Shown: positions 1-9,472 of the stretch, piece by piece
Position numbering within the stretch: the stretch's first letter is position 1
How the letters are laid out: the number at the start of each line of letters is the position of its first letter
Origin: CBDCBA01 sp965214125
GTDB taxonomy: Bacteria > Planctomycetota > Phycisphaerae > Tepidisphaerales > Tepidisphaeraceae
Assembly: GCA_965214125.1 (NCBI GenBank)
Contig: CBDCBA010000024.1
Coordinates: forward strand, 496,001 to 560,000
Direction of reading: 5' to 3'
DNA: 64,000 nt
Translations under genes and position numbers: made by a program
Notes under the pieces: model-generated
Told to the model about the DNA's origin: nothing
The model's input: only the letters and a program-made list of their open reading frames with translations
The model's database searches: none

Positions 1-1
1 G

Positions 2-220
2 GGTCTGTTCGCCTTCCTCGGCGGACTGGCAGCCCTGCTGCTGATCGTCGAGTCGCCGTCGCTGCGAACCGGTGTGCTGCTGGCCACCTGCGTATGGGCG
101 TGTTGCCGGGCGTACTACTTCGCCTTTTACGTCGTGCAGCACTACGCCGACCCCGGCTACCGCTACGCGGGCCTGGTCGACTTCGCGAGATACGCCTGGC
201 GACGCCGGTCGCAAAAGTGA
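2..220 (+). CDS. C-terminal fragment of a membrane protein (truncated by window edge)
   Basis: Frame 2 is open from the first base to a TGA at 218-220 and gives 72 residues. The visible part begins with a hydrophobic stretch (FAFLGGLAALLLIVE), has a second hydrophobic stretch rich in Trp and Cys, and ends in a basic tail (RRRSQK). This looks like the last two membrane segments of a polytopic protein. The family cannot be recognised because the N-terminus lies outside the window. The next gene starts 34 bases downstream on the same strand, so co-transcription is possible. Confidence 0.55.
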   Translation, partial: GLFAFLGGLAALLLIVESPSLRTGVLLATCVWACCRAYYFAFYVVQHYADPGYRYAGLVDFARYAWRRRSQK

Positions 221-254
221 AAGTGGCACGCGTCCGCGGCGGTACCGTGGGGGC

Positions 255-737
255 GTGCCGGCGCATCCGACGATTCGCGTCAGTCAAGACGTCCCCGCCC
301 CGCCGGAGTCGGTCTTCGATCTGATCCACGATTACGAGCGCCGCCTGGAGTGGGATCCGTTCTTGCGCGAGGCCCGGCTGCTGGATGCCGACGCAGCCGG
401 TGTCGGCGCGGTCGCCCGGTGCGTCGCCCGCTGGCGTAGCGGCGGGCTGGGAATGGACGTCCGCTACCTCAGCTTCGACCGCCCGCGCGTGGCCGCCATC
501 GACATGATCCGCGGCCCGTGGCCGTTGCGCTCATTCGTCGCTTCACTGCGGCAAGACCCGCTCGATGACGGCGCCGCCACGCGCGTGACATATGCCTTCC
601 ACTTCACGAGCGCCCTGCCGTGGCTGACCCGGCCGGCGTTCAGGCGATTCTTTGCGTACGAAACGCGGGCGCGACTCCAAGCGCTGCGAGAACATTTCGT
701 TGGCGGCGCCGGCGCGGGCACGCCGGGCGCGAGTTAG
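255..737 (+). CDS. SRPBCC-family (START-like) protein
   Basis: This 160-residue protein resembles polyketide cyclase/SRPBCC proteins, which bind small hydrophobic ligands in a deep pocket. The N-terminus shows the family opening VSQDVPAPPESVFDLIHDYE, followed by a W-D-P-F turn near residue 33. Later segments read as alternating beta strands, and the C-terminus is an amphipathic helix (ETRARLQALREHF). I chose the GTG at 255 because it sits just before the domain; the frame is open further upstream to 72, but that part overlaps the previous gene and looks non-coding. The ligand is unknown. Confidence 0.7.
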   Translation: MPAHPTIRVSQDVPAPPESVFDLIHDYERRLEWDPFLREARLLDADAAGVGAVARCVARWRSGGLGMDVRYLSFDRPRVAAIDMIRGPWPLRSFVASLRQDPLDDGAATRVTYAFHFTSALPWLTRPAFRRFFAYETRARLQALREHFVGGAGAGTPGAS

Positions 738-761
738 CGCATCTTGCATCATGGTTTGCCG

Positions 762-832
762 TTGTTAGCCGCCCCGCCTTGCGGGGCGCTCAGCGCCCAT
801 CCACGCGCCCCGCAAGGCGGGGCGGCTAACAA
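762..832. repeat. REP-type inverted-repeat doublet A
   Basis: Perfect 28-bp inverted arms lie at 762-789 and 805-832 with a 15-base spacer. Each arm contains its own palindrome (gccccgc-ctt-gcggggc), so the unit could fold as one long hairpin or as a cruciform of two small hairpins. The outer end reads TTAGCC. It lies between two convergent genes. It could also act as a bidirectional terminator, but there is no U tract. Confidence 0.8.
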
Positions 833-907
833 GCATGCGCAGTATCCATTGCGTTCTCAGTAACACCGGAGCGGGTTCGGGTACGGGCAACCGCGATGTA
901 AGCGGCT

Positions 908-2518
908 CTAGCCATCCGGTCGCGTCGTGGCGCCGTGCAGGCGGTAGATGCGCAGGCTCGGGCTCGCGTAGCCGTACCGCTGCGGGACGGGAACGGGGTT
1001 GTCGTAACGCCAGACGAGTTCGTGGTCGGCGGCCAGGTCGGCGAGGATTTGCCGCTCGCGCCGGACCTGCTCGAGGTGGCGCGGGTCGGGGTCGATGCCG
1101 GGCGTGAAGTAGCGGCCGTAGCTCATGTCGGCGATGGCCGCGAACTCGATGCCCTCGGCGGCGAAGTCGGCGACGGAGCCACGCTCGGGCCAGATGATGC
1201 GCTCGATGTTCGTCAGGCCCGGCGTGAAGGCGTAATCCTGCATCACCACGCGCGTGCCGGACGGCACGTTCTCCTGGAACCACGCGCGCAGCGCGATGCG
1301 GCTGTCGTTGCCGAGTTGACCGTTGAACCGCAAGTCGTGGCGAAGCTGCGACGCCAGCGGCGCGGCCAGCAGCAGCGCCGCCAACGCGACGCGAACCGCC
1401 GGGCGGCGCGCGACGAGCCCGGCGAGTGTCACCGCGCCGCACGCGCCCATCCAGCCGATCAGCGCCTCGGTCGGCAGGAGGTGGCGCGGGTGGAAGAAGT
1501 CCGAAAACGACAGCATCACCGGGAACAAGATCGCCACGCCTGGCACCAGCCACCGCCACGGCTCGCGACGCCGTTGGCGGGACGCGAGCGTGAAGCCGAC
1601 ATCGACCGCCGCCAGCGCCAGGAGCATCGCGTTGGGCCAACGCAGCAGTTGGCGGGCGATCAGTTCCGGCGGGCGGTAGAGCAAGCCGTCGCTGTGCCCG
1701 GTGCCGCCGACGTAACGGCCGACGTGCCGGATGGCGGCGATGAGTTTGTCGAACGCGAAGAGGATCGGCAGGTTCACCAGCGCGTAGACCGCCGCCGCCA
1801 CGCAGAGCGCGGCAACGCCCGCTGCGATGCGAGGTCGCGATGAACGAGCGGGCTCACTGGCTTCCGCAGGATGCGCAGCGTGATTCATCACCGGCGGCCA
1901 TAACGCCGCCAAGACCACGCTCGCGATTGCCAGCGGCGCGCCGACAAACTTTCCCGTCGCCGCCAGGCCGCCACCGACAGCCATTGCCGCCAGTGCCGCC
2001 CAGGTGCGATCGCGCAAGAACCAACTTGCCCCGAGCAGCCACGCCGTGACGCCGAAGAGCAGGGCCGCGTCTTCCTTGAGGTAGTGGGCGTTGACGATAA
2101 GGTTCGGCCCCGTCGCCACCACGGCAAAGGCCGCAAAAGCGGCCGCCGGGCCGTGATGCCGGTAGGCGAGCCACCCCAGCAGTCCCGCCGCCGCCGCCGC
2201 AAAACCCACAGACGCGAATCGCCCGCGTTTAGTGATGCGCTGGAGCGACTCCGACGTCCACTGCCACGTGCCGCTGAGGGCCACGTTCGCCGCCTCCGCG
2301 CCGCGCATCAGCAACTGCGGGTGTCGAAAGTTCCAGTCGCGTTCGGCGAGCTGAACCACTTTGCCGCGATCGTCCGGGTGGTACTGAAACGGCGACACCG
2401 TCACGTTCCACCCCATCAGCACGAGCGCGCCGAGCATCGCCACGAGCAGGCCCGCCGCCACCGCGAGGGTCGTCCGCCGACCGCCGGCCACATGGTTGTT
2501 CGAGACCGTAGACGTCAT
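908..2518 (-). CDS. GT-C type glycosyltransferase-like membrane protein
   Basis: This 536-residue polytopic protein has one membrane segment at about residues 15-37 followed by an acidic loop with YHPDD at about residue 47. That placement resembles the catalytic aspartate loop of GT39/dolichyl-phosphate-mannose mannosyltransferase-like enzymes. Many hydrophobic segments follow, then a polar C-terminal domain after about residue 400. FHPRHLLPT lies in a later loop. By family, it would move a sugar from a polyprenyl carrier to an acceptor on the outer face of the cytoplasmic membrane. It lies 25 bases downstream of sucD on the same strand, so transcription may be shared, but no functional link is evident. 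Confidence 0.65.
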   Translation of the reverse strand: MTSTVSNNHVAGGRRTTLAVAAGLLVAMLGALVLMGWNVTVSPFQYHPDDRGKVVQLAERDWNFRHPQLLMRGAEAANVALSGTWQWTSESLQRITKRGRFASVGFAAAAAGLLGWLAYRHHGPAAAFAAFAVVATGPNLIVNAHYLKEDAALLFGVTAWLLGASWFLRDRTWAALAAMAVGGGLAATGKFVGAPLAIASVVLAALWPPVMNHAAHPAEASEPARSSRPRIAAGVAALCVAAAVYALVNLPILFAFDKLIAAIRHVGRYVGGTGHSDGLLYRPPELIARQLLRWPNAMLLALAAVDVGFTLASRQRRREPWRWLVPGVAILFPVMLSFSDFFHPRHLLPTEALIGWMGACGAVTLAGLVARRPAVRVALAALLLAAPLASQLRHDLRFNGQLGNDSRIALRAWFQENVPSGTRVVMQDYAFTPGLTNIERIIWPERGSVADFAAEGIEFAAIADMSYGRYFTPGIDPDPRHLEQVRRERQILADLAADHELVWRYDNPVPVPQRYGYASPSLRIYRLHGATTRPDG

Positions 2519-2543
2519 GCGAGAGGAACCAGCGGAGACCGCA

Positions 2544-3443
2544 TCAGAATCCCAGCGCCTTCGCCATCGCGTCGCCCATGCCCGCCGGGCTGTCGGCGAC
2601 TTCGAAGCCGCCCGCCTTGAGCGCCGCGATCTTGCTTTCCGCGTCGCCCTCGCCGCCGCTGATGATCGCGCCGGCGTGGCCCATCCGCTTGCCGGGCGGG
2701 GCCGTGCGACCCGCGATGAACGCCGCCAGCGGCTTGCTCATGTTCGCCTTCGCCCACGACGCCGCCTGCTCCTCATCCGTTCCGCCGATCTCGCCGATCA
2801 GGATCACGCCATCGGTGTCGGCGTCATCCTGGAACATCTGCAACAGCTCGATGTAGTTCAGCCCCTTCACCGGATCGCCGCCGATGCCCACGGCCGTCGT
2901 CTGGCCGATCCCCTTGCGCCCGCACTGCCAGACGGCCTCGTACGTCAGCGTGCCCGAGCGCGAGATGATGCCGACCTTCTTGCCCGATTTTGCCTCGCCC
3001 GCCGGCGTGTGGATGTAGCCGGGCATGATCCCGATCTTGCACGCGCCCGGCGTGATGACGCCGGGACAGTTCGGGCCGATCAACTTGCAATCGGCTCGGT
3101 CGCTGATGAACGCCTTCGCCTTGACCATGTCGAGCACCGGGATGCCCTCGGTGATGGCCACGAGCAGCTTCACCCCCGCGTCGGCGGCCTCCATGATCGC
3201 GTCCCCCGCAAACGGCGGCGGCACGAAGATCATCGTCGCGTCCGCCCCCGTCTTCTCCACGGCCTCGCGCACGGTGTTGAAGATCGGCAGGCCGTTGTCG
3301 TCCTTCGTGCCCCCCTTGCCCGGCGTGACGCCGCCGACCATCTTGGTGCCGTACTCGAGGCACTGCTTCGTGTGGAACGCCCCCGCGCTCCCGGTAATGC
3401 CCTGGCAGATGACCTTCGTGTCGGCGTTGACGAGAATGCTCAT
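2544..3443 (-). CDS. sucD: Succinate-CoA ligase subunit alpha
   Basis: The 299-residue length is typical of the alpha subunit, which interconverts succinyl-CoA and succinate in the TCA cycle with formation of ATP or GTP. The N-terminal CoA-binding Rossmann part shows QGITGSAGAFH near residue 14, then the conserved KLIGPNCPG and IGIMPG stretches. GHAGAII near residue 260 contains the histidine that is phosphorylated in this family. The ATG at 3443 is used because an upstream in-frame extension has no family similarity. The beta subunit sucC, normally adjacent, is not next to it. The upstream neighbour is divergent, so a promoter should lie near 3444-3510. Confidence 0.95.
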   Translation of the reverse strand: MSILVNADTKVICQGITGSAGAFHTKQCLEYGTKMVGGVTPGKGGTKDDNGLPIFNTVREAVEKTGADATMIFVPPPFAGDAIMEAADAGVKLLVAITEGIPVLDMVKAKAFISDRADCKLIGPNCPGVITPGACKIGIMPGYIHTPAGEAKSGKKVGIISRSGTLTYEAVWQCGRKGIGQTTAVGIGGDPVKGLNYIELLQMFQDDADTDGVILIGEIGGTDEEQAASWAKANMSKPLAAFIAGRTAPPGKRMGHAGAIISGGEGDAESKIAALKAGGFEVADSPAGMGDAMAKALGF

Positions 3444-3510
3444 GGGCCGCGATGGTAGCGACACGATGCCGAGGGGCCACCAACGCGTCGACGCCGGTAT
3501 GCTGCTGGCC

Positions 3511-5010
3511 ATGGTGGATGCCCCCGACAATCGCGATCAGTCGATCCGGAAGCCAAGCCTTCGCTGGCGCGTCCTCAAGTGGGGTGCGGTCGGCAGCGTT
3601 GTCCTCCTGCTCTTCGCCGGCGGCATCTGGCTCGCTTGGCTGGCGGGGGCGAACCGGCAGTTGCGGCTCGCCAAAGAAGAAGCCCGTTCCGCCGGCCTCC
3701 CCGTCACTCCGGCGGAGTTGTTGGCGGACCTTGAAGTGGTGCCGGCGGAACTGGACATCGCCCCCGACGTGATGGAAACGGCCGCTCTGATCGACACGAC
3801 CTCGCCAACCTACGTCACGTGGAACGAGCAGCGCAGTATCCCGGCGTCCGAGCGAACCGCGACAGAGCAAGCCGCGTTCACGAGGCTGCGCGATGATGTG
3901 GTCGTGGAGCAATCTGCTGTGCTGGATCGTCTTGCAACTCTCGACGCCAAGATTCCGCCAGCAACAACAGATGCCCGAGCAAACTTATCGAGTTGGATTG
4001 ACGTCAAAGGCCAAGTCGATGCCGGTGAATCACCGGAGATGCTGGAAGTATTGCTCCCGCACGCCTCGGACTTTCGAACCGTTGCGACACTCGTTGCCGC
4101 AAACACGGATGTTGCAATGGAGGCAGGCGATGGCACCACGGCGGTTCAGAACTGGCTTCGACTGCTCGGCATGGCCGACGCGTTGGACAATGCGGGACAC
4201 ACGCTCATCGAGCACCTTGTCGCAAACGGCATTTGCCGTTTAGTGACCGATGGAATCCAGCGGGCGGCACACGAACACCCCGCTACGCTCGCCGCAAGTT
4301 CTGAAAACGTGCGGTCCGCCTTGCATGCGCGGCTGACTAAAACAGTCACTGCACGAGCGTGGCGACAGGTGTTCGCGGGCGAGCTCGTCATGGTCAACGA
4401 CATGTTCGAGTCGATGGTCGACGGCAGGCCCGCGACCGGGATTGGAATGCCATCGTGGGCTTCCACGAGCGGACGCCCTCTCCTGCGTGGCGATCAGGCG
4501 CAGGTGCTTCGATGGTTCCTGGAACATGCTGAGGCCGCCGATGCTTCCACACTGCCGAATTTTCTCGCTCAGGTGACACCCGAAGAACAGGCATTCGACT
4601 TCAGTGGGTTCAGCCCTAATGTGTTTGCCATCATTCTAATTCCCTCACTCGATCAGGCGGCGGATGTAGAGTACCGCAGCCGTGTCGATCTCGCCGCCGC
4701 CGACGTCGCTCTTGCGATCGCCGAGTACAGGGCCGACCACGATGACCAGCTCCCGCCAACACTCGACGCCCTCGTGCCGGCTTACCTGCCAGCCGTTCCG
4801 CGCGACGCACTCGCCGCCGACGCCGCCCTCCAATACGACCCGGCCCGCGGCCTCCTCTGGAGCGTCGGCCAGAACATGATCGACGACGGCGGCTCGAACG
4901 CCGTCCTTCCAGGTACGCGACGTCGCCCCCCCTCCGCGTGGGATCGCCTCGACCTGCTCTACCCCCTCACGCTCGATGCCGAGGACGCGCTTAATCCCGC
5001 TGACGAGTGA
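3511..5010 (+). CDS. Membrane-anchored protein with pseudopilin-like C-terminus, paralogue 1
   Basis: This 499-residue protein has one N-terminal membrane anchor (about residues 20-45) and a long predicted extracytoplasmic helical part. Near the C-terminus it carries YRADHDDQLPPTLDALVPAY, followed by a P-x-D turn and LQYDPARGLLWSVGQN. This ending resembles the soluble C-terminal part of type II secretion pseudopilins and occurs in three proteins of this window. The function is unknown. ATG 3511 is preferred; an in-frame ATG at 3499 is possible. Its next neighbour downstream on the same strand is paralogue 2, which suggests a local duplication. Confidence 0.7.
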   Translation: MVDAPDNRDQSIRKPSLRWRVLKWGAVGSVVLLLFAGGIWLAWLAGANRQLRLAKEEARSAGLPVTPAELLADLEVVPAELDIAPDVMETAALIDTTSPTYVTWNEQRSIPASERTATEQAAFTRLRDDVVVEQSAVLDRLATLDAKIPPATTDARANLSSWIDVKGQVDAGESPEMLEVLLPHASDFRTVATLVAANTDVAMEAGDGTTAVQNWLRLLGMADALDNAGHTLIEHLVANGICRLVTDGIQRAAHEHPATLAASSENVRSALHARLTKTVTARAWRQVFAGELVMVNDMFESMVDGRPATGIGMPSWASTSGRPLLRGDQAQVLRWFLEHAEAADASTLPNFLAQVTPEEQAFDFSGFSPNVFAIILIPSLDQAADVEYRSRVDLAAADVALAIAEYRADHDDQLPPTLDALVPAYLPAVPRDALAADAALQYDPARGLLWSVGQNMIDDGGSNAVLPGTRRRPPSAWDRLDLLYPLTLDAEDALNPADE

Positions 5011-5087
5011 GAAATCCGTCAGGTGAAACGCATCCCGCTTCCGGACAGGCGTCCGCGCCGTGCCGCGATCTGTGGTGAAACTCGGCA

Positions 5088-6704
5088 ATGGCAACGACAG
5101 GTGGAGACGTTCATAAGCGCGGCGGAATAAGGCCACTGCATTGGTTTTCCGGTCTCGCGCTGATGGCGTTGATCGTCCTGGGTAGCCTCGCGCTGCATCG
5201 GATGCGGCCGTCGAAGCCGGCCGATTTTGGCCCCGCCGAGGAGACGCTTCGGGCGGCGGGCCTGCCGACGTCGATCGAGGAGTTCACGGCGCAGATCGAG
5301 CCCGTCCCGCCGGAGGCCAACGCCGCCGCACCCTTCCTGGAAGCGGGCCGCGCGCTCGCGGGCGACGATCCGCTGCTCGCGGCGTTTCGAAACCTGGACG
5401 AGCATCCGTCTCCCGCTGAGTTTCGCGCCGCGAAGGTTGACCAAAGCCTTGACGTGCGCGACGAACTCGAAGCCGCCACCACGCGCCAGGCGGCCGCGTC
5501 GGCGGCGGAATTGGAGGCGATGAAGAACGATCCGATGCTCCGCAAGGTGGCGGACCAACTCGCCGAACTCGCTCGAGAGTTCGGTGACGGCAACGCCGAT
5601 CCCGACGAGTTCGAGCCGAACCTGCGGATCGCCTTCATCCGCCAGGTGCTTCGCGAACAGCAACCCCCGATCGACGCGATCCTCTCCGCAGAGCGATCGA
5701 CTTGGCCCGTCGCCGCGGACTGGGAGGCCGGCTGGCGTGACCCGCCGGGCCTGTTGATCGAACTGGAGTTGGATTACCTGGGCGAGCAGCGAGCCCTCTC
5801 GCGACTGCTTCGCCTCGCCGCCGTCTCCGCCGCGGCCGATGGCAACTTCAACCGAGCGATGGACCTGACGCACGCGATGTGGTCGCAGGCGCAGGCGATG
5901 GCAGCCGGTTCATTCACCACGAGCGGCTCATTGCTGACGATCGGGTTGGAAGCACACACGTTGACGGCGATCCAGACGGTCCTCCGCGACATGCCCGACG
6001 CCGCACTTCAAGACCCGGCATTGCGCGATTCAATGACCCGCTTGGCGAGCCGCCTGGAAGATGAGCGGCCGCTGCGGCACACGCTTCGGGCGGCCTTCAT
6101 CGGCGAAGCCGCATCGGCAATGCAGATTTGCCGCCAGCTCGACGGCGTACAGGATGACGTTCGCGAGAAGGCTGGCCTGCCGAAGCACCGCGCGCTCAAC
6201 CTCGGGGCAGACGCCTTACTGCTCGCTCAGGTTCACGCCGATGCGATGCAGTCGATCGACGTCGACAACGAAGTCGTGGCGATCGATCGTTTGATGTGGA
6301 CGCAACGCCACGAAGATCGGGCCGTCGATGAAGGGCTCCTCGTTACCATTCTCACGCTACCGGCGATCGACAGGGTATTCGTTGCAAAACACCGCATCGC
6401 CGCCGGCCGGCGCGCGATGCGGGTCGCCTTCGCTTGCCGCCTTTACGCGGCCGACCACGCGGGCAAACTCCCGCCGACGCTCGACGCCCTCGTCCCCGAC
6501 TACCTCGACGCTATCCCGACCGACCCGACGGACAAGGACGCCCTACCCATCCGCTACGACGCCGGCCGTGCCCTCGTTTGGACCAGCGGCTGGGACAACG
6601 ATGACGACGATGGGATTTCGCTCGAGGTGTTGGAGGCCGCGGAGCCGGATGCGTCGTCGTGGCAGCTTCGCGGCCGCTTCGACGAGGTGATCTCCCTTCG
6701 GTAA
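5088..6704 (+). CDS. Membrane-anchored protein with pseudopilin-like C-terminus, paralogue 2
   Basis: The protein is 538 residues long with a single membrane segment at about 21-40. It is followed by LRAAGLPTSIEEF, which matches LRAAGLPATIEEL in paralogue 3 (14914-16419), and then P-P-E-x-N-A-A-x-P-F-L-E-A, also shared. The C-terminal motif is YAADHAGKLPPTLDALVPDY followed by LDAIPTDP. The middle is helical and variable. The family appears lineage-specific, and no enzymatic residues are recognised. It lies 77 bases after paralogue 1 on the same strand. A role at the cell envelope is only inferred from the anchor. Confidence 0.7.
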   Translation: MATTGGDVHKRGGIRPLHWFSGLALMALIVLGSLALHRMRPSKPADFGPAEETLRAAGLPTSIEEFTAQIEPVPPEANAAAPFLEAGRALAGDDPLLAAFRNLDEHPSPAEFRAAKVDQSLDVRDELEAATTRQAAASAAELEAMKNDPMLRKVADQLAELAREFGDGNADPDEFEPNLRIAFIRQVLREQQPPIDAILSAERSTWPVAADWEAGWRDPPGLLIELELDYLGEQRALSRLLRLAAVSAAADGNFNRAMDLTHAMWSQAQAMAAGSFTTSGSLLTIGLEAHTLTAIQTVLRDMPDAALQDPALRDSMTRLASRLEDERPLRHTLRAAFIGEAASAMQICRQLDGVQDDVREKAGLPKHRALNLGADALLLAQVHADAMQSIDVDNEVVAIDRLMWTQRHEDRAVDEGLLVTILTLPAIDRVFVAKHRIAAGRRAMRVAFACRLYAADHAGKLPPTLDALVPDYLDAIPTDPTDKDALPIRYDAGRALVWTSGWDNDDDDGISLEVLEAAEPDASSWQLRGRFDEVISLR

Positions 6705-6715
6705 CAATTGTCAGT

Positions 6716-7561
6716 TTACTTCGAGTCACGCGTAACCGTCTGCGTGAGCGTGTGCGACTCGCCCGGCGGAAGCTTGATCGCTTCGTCGCCGATGGCGGCG
6801 GACTCCACGCAGACCATGTGCTGCCACTCGTCGTTGCCGAAATCCGACATCCGATTGGCCTTGGCGACGTGCGGGTTCCACAGCACCGTGCTGCGCCCGC
6901 CGGACTTGGCGACCACGATTTGCCGACCGCCGTCGCGTACGGACACATCGGTGGTATGGCCCTGGTAGATACGATCGACTTCGTTCGTAAGCGCCGGCTC
7001 GCCCTCCTGGCTTCTACGCGCATTGTCGCGCAGTTGGTCGACGTAGTCGCACCCGGCGAAGCCGGCCAGTTCAACGGCCTGCACGTCGTCGACGCGCAGG
7101 TAGGTGTGCAGCGCGAGCTCGCACGCGAAGGCCTTCGGGCCGGTGTTGGTTAGCGTGGCCGAGAGGTGCAGCGCGTCGCCGAGGGTGACGGTGTACTCGA
7201 AGGCGAACGCTTGCGGCCAGAACTCGCGCGTGTGCTCGCTGTGGGCCAGCCGCAGCGTGACGGCGTCGGTCGCGGCGCGGACGATGTCCCAGTGAACATT
7301 GCGGGCAAAGCCATGCGATGGGCTGTCGGCCTCGGGCCCGTTGCCGCCAAACCAGGGGAAGCAAATTGGCACGCCGCCGCGGATTGGCTTGGAGCCGTCG
7401 AGGTGGGCATGCTCGCTGAGAAACAACACCTCGTCGCCGCCTACCGCATAGCGGGTGACGTGGGCGCCAAAGGGGCTGACCTCCGCCACGCTGTCGCCGC
7501 GAGAGAGGCGAAGCATCGGTAAGCCGCCGGGGCCGGTGAACCGTTCGGGAGCATCTGGCAT
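6716..7561 (-). CDS. D-hexose-6-phosphate mutarotase / aldose 1-epimerase-like protein
   Basis: The 281 residues fit the YeaD-like subfamily of galactose mutarotases, which equilibrate alpha and beta anomers of hexose 6-phosphates. Visible family features are GGVPICFPWFG near residue 62, GFARN near residue 85, the catalytic-type histidine in LALHTYLRVDDV, and the C-terminal glutamate in VCVESAA. The next gene on the same strand ends 19 bases upstream of this start. It converges with the anchored paralogue 2, with 11 bases between the two stop codons. Confidence 0.88.
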   Translation of the reverse strand: MPDAPERFTGPGGLPMLRLSRGDSVAEVSPFGAHVTRYAVGGDEVLFLSEHAHLDGSKPIRGGVPICFPWFGGNGPEADSPSHGFARNVHWDIVRAATDAVTLRLAHSEHTREFWPQAFAFEYTVTLGDALHLSATLTNTGPKAFACELALHTYLRVDDVQAVELAGFAGCDYVDQLRDNARRSQEGEPALTNEVDRIYQGHTTDVSVRDGGRQIVVAKSGGRSTVLWNPHVAKANRMSDFGNDEWQHMVCVESAAIGDEAIKLPPGESHTLTQTVTRDSK

Positions 7562-7580
7562 AGGCGGACGATACCGCCCG

Positions 7581-8639
7581 CTACTTCAGCTCCGCCAGCA
7601 ACCGAATCTCGCCCGTGGGCGCCGGGCTGCCGCCGGCCGGCTCGGGCGTGATGGCGGCGGCCTCAAAGTCGGCGAGGTTTGCGGGAATTGCCCCGCTTAG
7701 CAGTCCGCGGCCGTCGGGGCCGACGGTAAACAGCCCGGCCGACGCGGGCGCGGTGTCGGCGTCGACCAGCCAGAACTGGTACGCCTGATCGTCCGGCAAA
7801 TTGGGCAGGTTCTCCGTAAACAGGTACCACTTGCCCGCCTCGGGATCGAGCAGCACACGCGCCGTCTCGTCGACCCCGGCCGCGTCCGTTGGGCCGAGCG
7901 AGACGAACACCGCCCCGCCCGACTGCAAGGCCGCGACGATCTGCTGGGTTTCGGTCAACTCCTCGCGCATCTGCCGCGCGAACTGCTCCTGCTCGGCAAG
8001 CCGGTCAGCAAGCTGCTCCATCTCCGCTGTCCGCGCGGCAAGCTCGCGACGCTGTTGTTCGCTCGTTCGCTCGGCGGACGCGAGTGCGGAGCGAAGCGCG
8101 TCAGCGGCCTGCGTTGCGTCGGCCAGAAGCATTTGGCTGGCGAACGCATCGGCCTGCTGCGTTTGCAGGTCGGCGGCGAGTCGGGCGAGGCGATCGCGCG
8201 CCTGCGTCAGATCGTTTGCCTGATCGCTCGCTCGCGCCTCGGCATCCTCGGCTCGCTCGGTTGCCGCGGCGACGGCGTCGGCCGCATCCTGCCTTGCGTC
8301 GTACGCCAGCCACGCGCCGATGGCGCCCGCGACCAACGCCGCCGCAACGGCCGTCAGCCACGGCGCCCAAGATCGTCTTGGCTGGGTCGCTGGCATCCGC
8401 AGCGGCGCGTCCGGCACGATCTGGTCGAGCAACCGTTGCTTCGCTTCGGCCGACGGCGCGACGGGATCGAGCGCCATCGGAAGCTGCCGGAGCGTGGCCA
8501 TCACCTCCGCGACGTGCGCGGCGCAGGCCGGGCACGCCGCCACGTGCACGCGCAGCGCGGCCGCCTCGGCGTCGGGCAGTGTGCCCAGCGCCAGCGCGTC
8601 AAGCGCGTCTGCGGGAGGATGGCGAAGCGGGTCGGTCAT
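7581..8639 (-). CDS. Anti-sigma factor with RskA-type C-terminal domain
   Basis: The protein has 352 residues. The N-terminal 45 residues hold a zinc-type anti-sigma motif, HVAACPACAAH (H-x3-C-x2-C). A membrane segment follows at about 92-112, then a long alanine/glutamate-rich coiled coil (about 115-240). The C-terminal domain (about 245-350) contains YLFTENLPNLPDDQAYQFWL, as in RskA. By family, the N-terminal domain would hold the partner sigma factor at the membrane and release it on an outside signal. It starts six bases after the sigma gene. The coiled coil is longer than usual and might sense the envelope. Confidence 0.9.
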   Translation of the reverse strand: MTDPLRHPPADALDALALGTLPDAEAAALRVHVAACPACAAHVAEVMATLRQLPMALDPVAPSAEAKQRLLDQIVPDAPLRMPATQPRRSWAPWLTAVAAALVAGAIGAWLAYDARQDAADAVAAATERAEDAEARASDQANDLTQARDRLARLAADLQTQQADAFASQMLLADATQAADALRSALASAERTSEQQRRELAARTAEMEQLADRLAEQEQFARQMREELTETQQIVAALQSGGAVFVSLGPTDAAGVDETARVLLDPEAGKWYLFTENLPNLPDDQAYQFWLVDADTAPASAGLFTVGPDGRGLLSGAIPANLADFEAAAITPEPAGGSPAPTGEIRLLAELK

Positions 8640-8645
8640 GGAGAG

Positions 8646-9371
8646 TCAATCGCGCGGGCGACGCGGCTGCCGGTGGTCGGACGGGTCGGTGGGGTCGGTG
8701 GGGTGTGGGAGATCGTCGTCCAACGAGCCGGCGAGGGCGTCGCGCAGCTTGGACAGGGCTTGGCGGATGTGACTCTTGACGGTGCCCAGCGGCCGGTGCA
8801 GCTTGTCGGCGACCTCCGTGTGGCTGAGCCCCTCGAAGAAGGCGGCCTCGAGCGCCTCGCGGTGCTGCGGCTCGAGCGCGTCGACGGCGGCCCGCACCAG
8901 GTTGGCACGCTCCTGCTCGATCACCGCCTCGGCCGGGCGAGGCGCGGCCTGATCGGCCGTGCCAGTCACACCGTGCAACGGCCGGTTCGAAGGCTCAGTG
9001 CGAACCGAGCGCAGTCGGTCGATCGAGCGGCTGCGCGCCAGCAGCAGGATGAAGCCACGCACGCCGCCACGCGTTGGGTCGTAGCGGTCGGGCTTGCGCC
9101 ACAATTCGGCGAACACGTCGATCGTCGTCTCCTCCGCACGGCCAAAATCACGAAGCACCCGCAGGCAGACGGCCATCGCCAGCGGTGCGTAACGGTCGTA
9201 TAGCTGCTCCAGCGCATCGGGGTCCCTGGCGGCAATCGCCCGCATGGTCGCCTCGTCCGACGCGAGACCATCCGCGGTCGGCGACGGGGTCGACCGATCG
9301 GGCGGAACGCGAGGTTGGCGGGGCTCGGACAAAAGCGCGGGTTGGACACGACGAGGCACGCCAAGCAGCAC
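8646..9371 (-). CDS. ECF-family RNA polymerase sigma factor (SigK-like)
   Basis: The 241 residues include sigma region 2 (about 45-110: ALEQLYDRYAPLAMAVCLRV, then FAELWRKP and the SRSIDRLR end) and region 4 (about 160-215: LEPQHREALEAAFFEGLSH followed by GTVKSHIRQALSKLR). It directs RNA polymerase to a small regulon. The pairing with an RskA-type anti-sigma immediately downstream is typical of the SigK group. The start is uncertain: 9371 gives a 40-residue proline-rich lead before the domain, and an internal ATG is available at residue 43. The short C-terminal tail repeats D-P-T-D-P. Confidence 0.9.
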   Translation of the reverse strand: MLLGVPRRVQPALLSEPRQPRVPPDRSTPSPTADGLASDEATMRAIAARDPDALEQLYDRYAPLAMAVCLRVLRDFGRAEETTIDVFAELWRKPDRYDPTRGGVRGFILLLARSRSIDRLRSVRTEPSNRPLHGVTGTADQAAPRPAEAVIEQERANLVRAAVDALEPQHREALEAAFFEGLSHTEVADKLHRPLGTVKSHIRQALSKLRDALAGSLDDDLPHPTDPTDPSDHRQPRRPRD

Positions 9372-9472
9372 GTGGCCACGCGTGCCGGCCGCCGCACCTT
9401 ACGTGCTTTGTCCCGTCACACCAACGCCGGCGATGGACACGGGTTGTTTCGATCCCCTCCGGAAGACACCAA

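Noticed and set aside
762..832. Reading the inverted repeats as ordinary intrinsic terminators
   Set aside because: The arms lack a T tract, are each self-complementary, and similar designs occur between co-oriented genes. Termination may be a side effect.
3025..3510. Upstream extension of anchored paralogue 1
   Set aside because: It is antisense to sucD and has no protein-like features.
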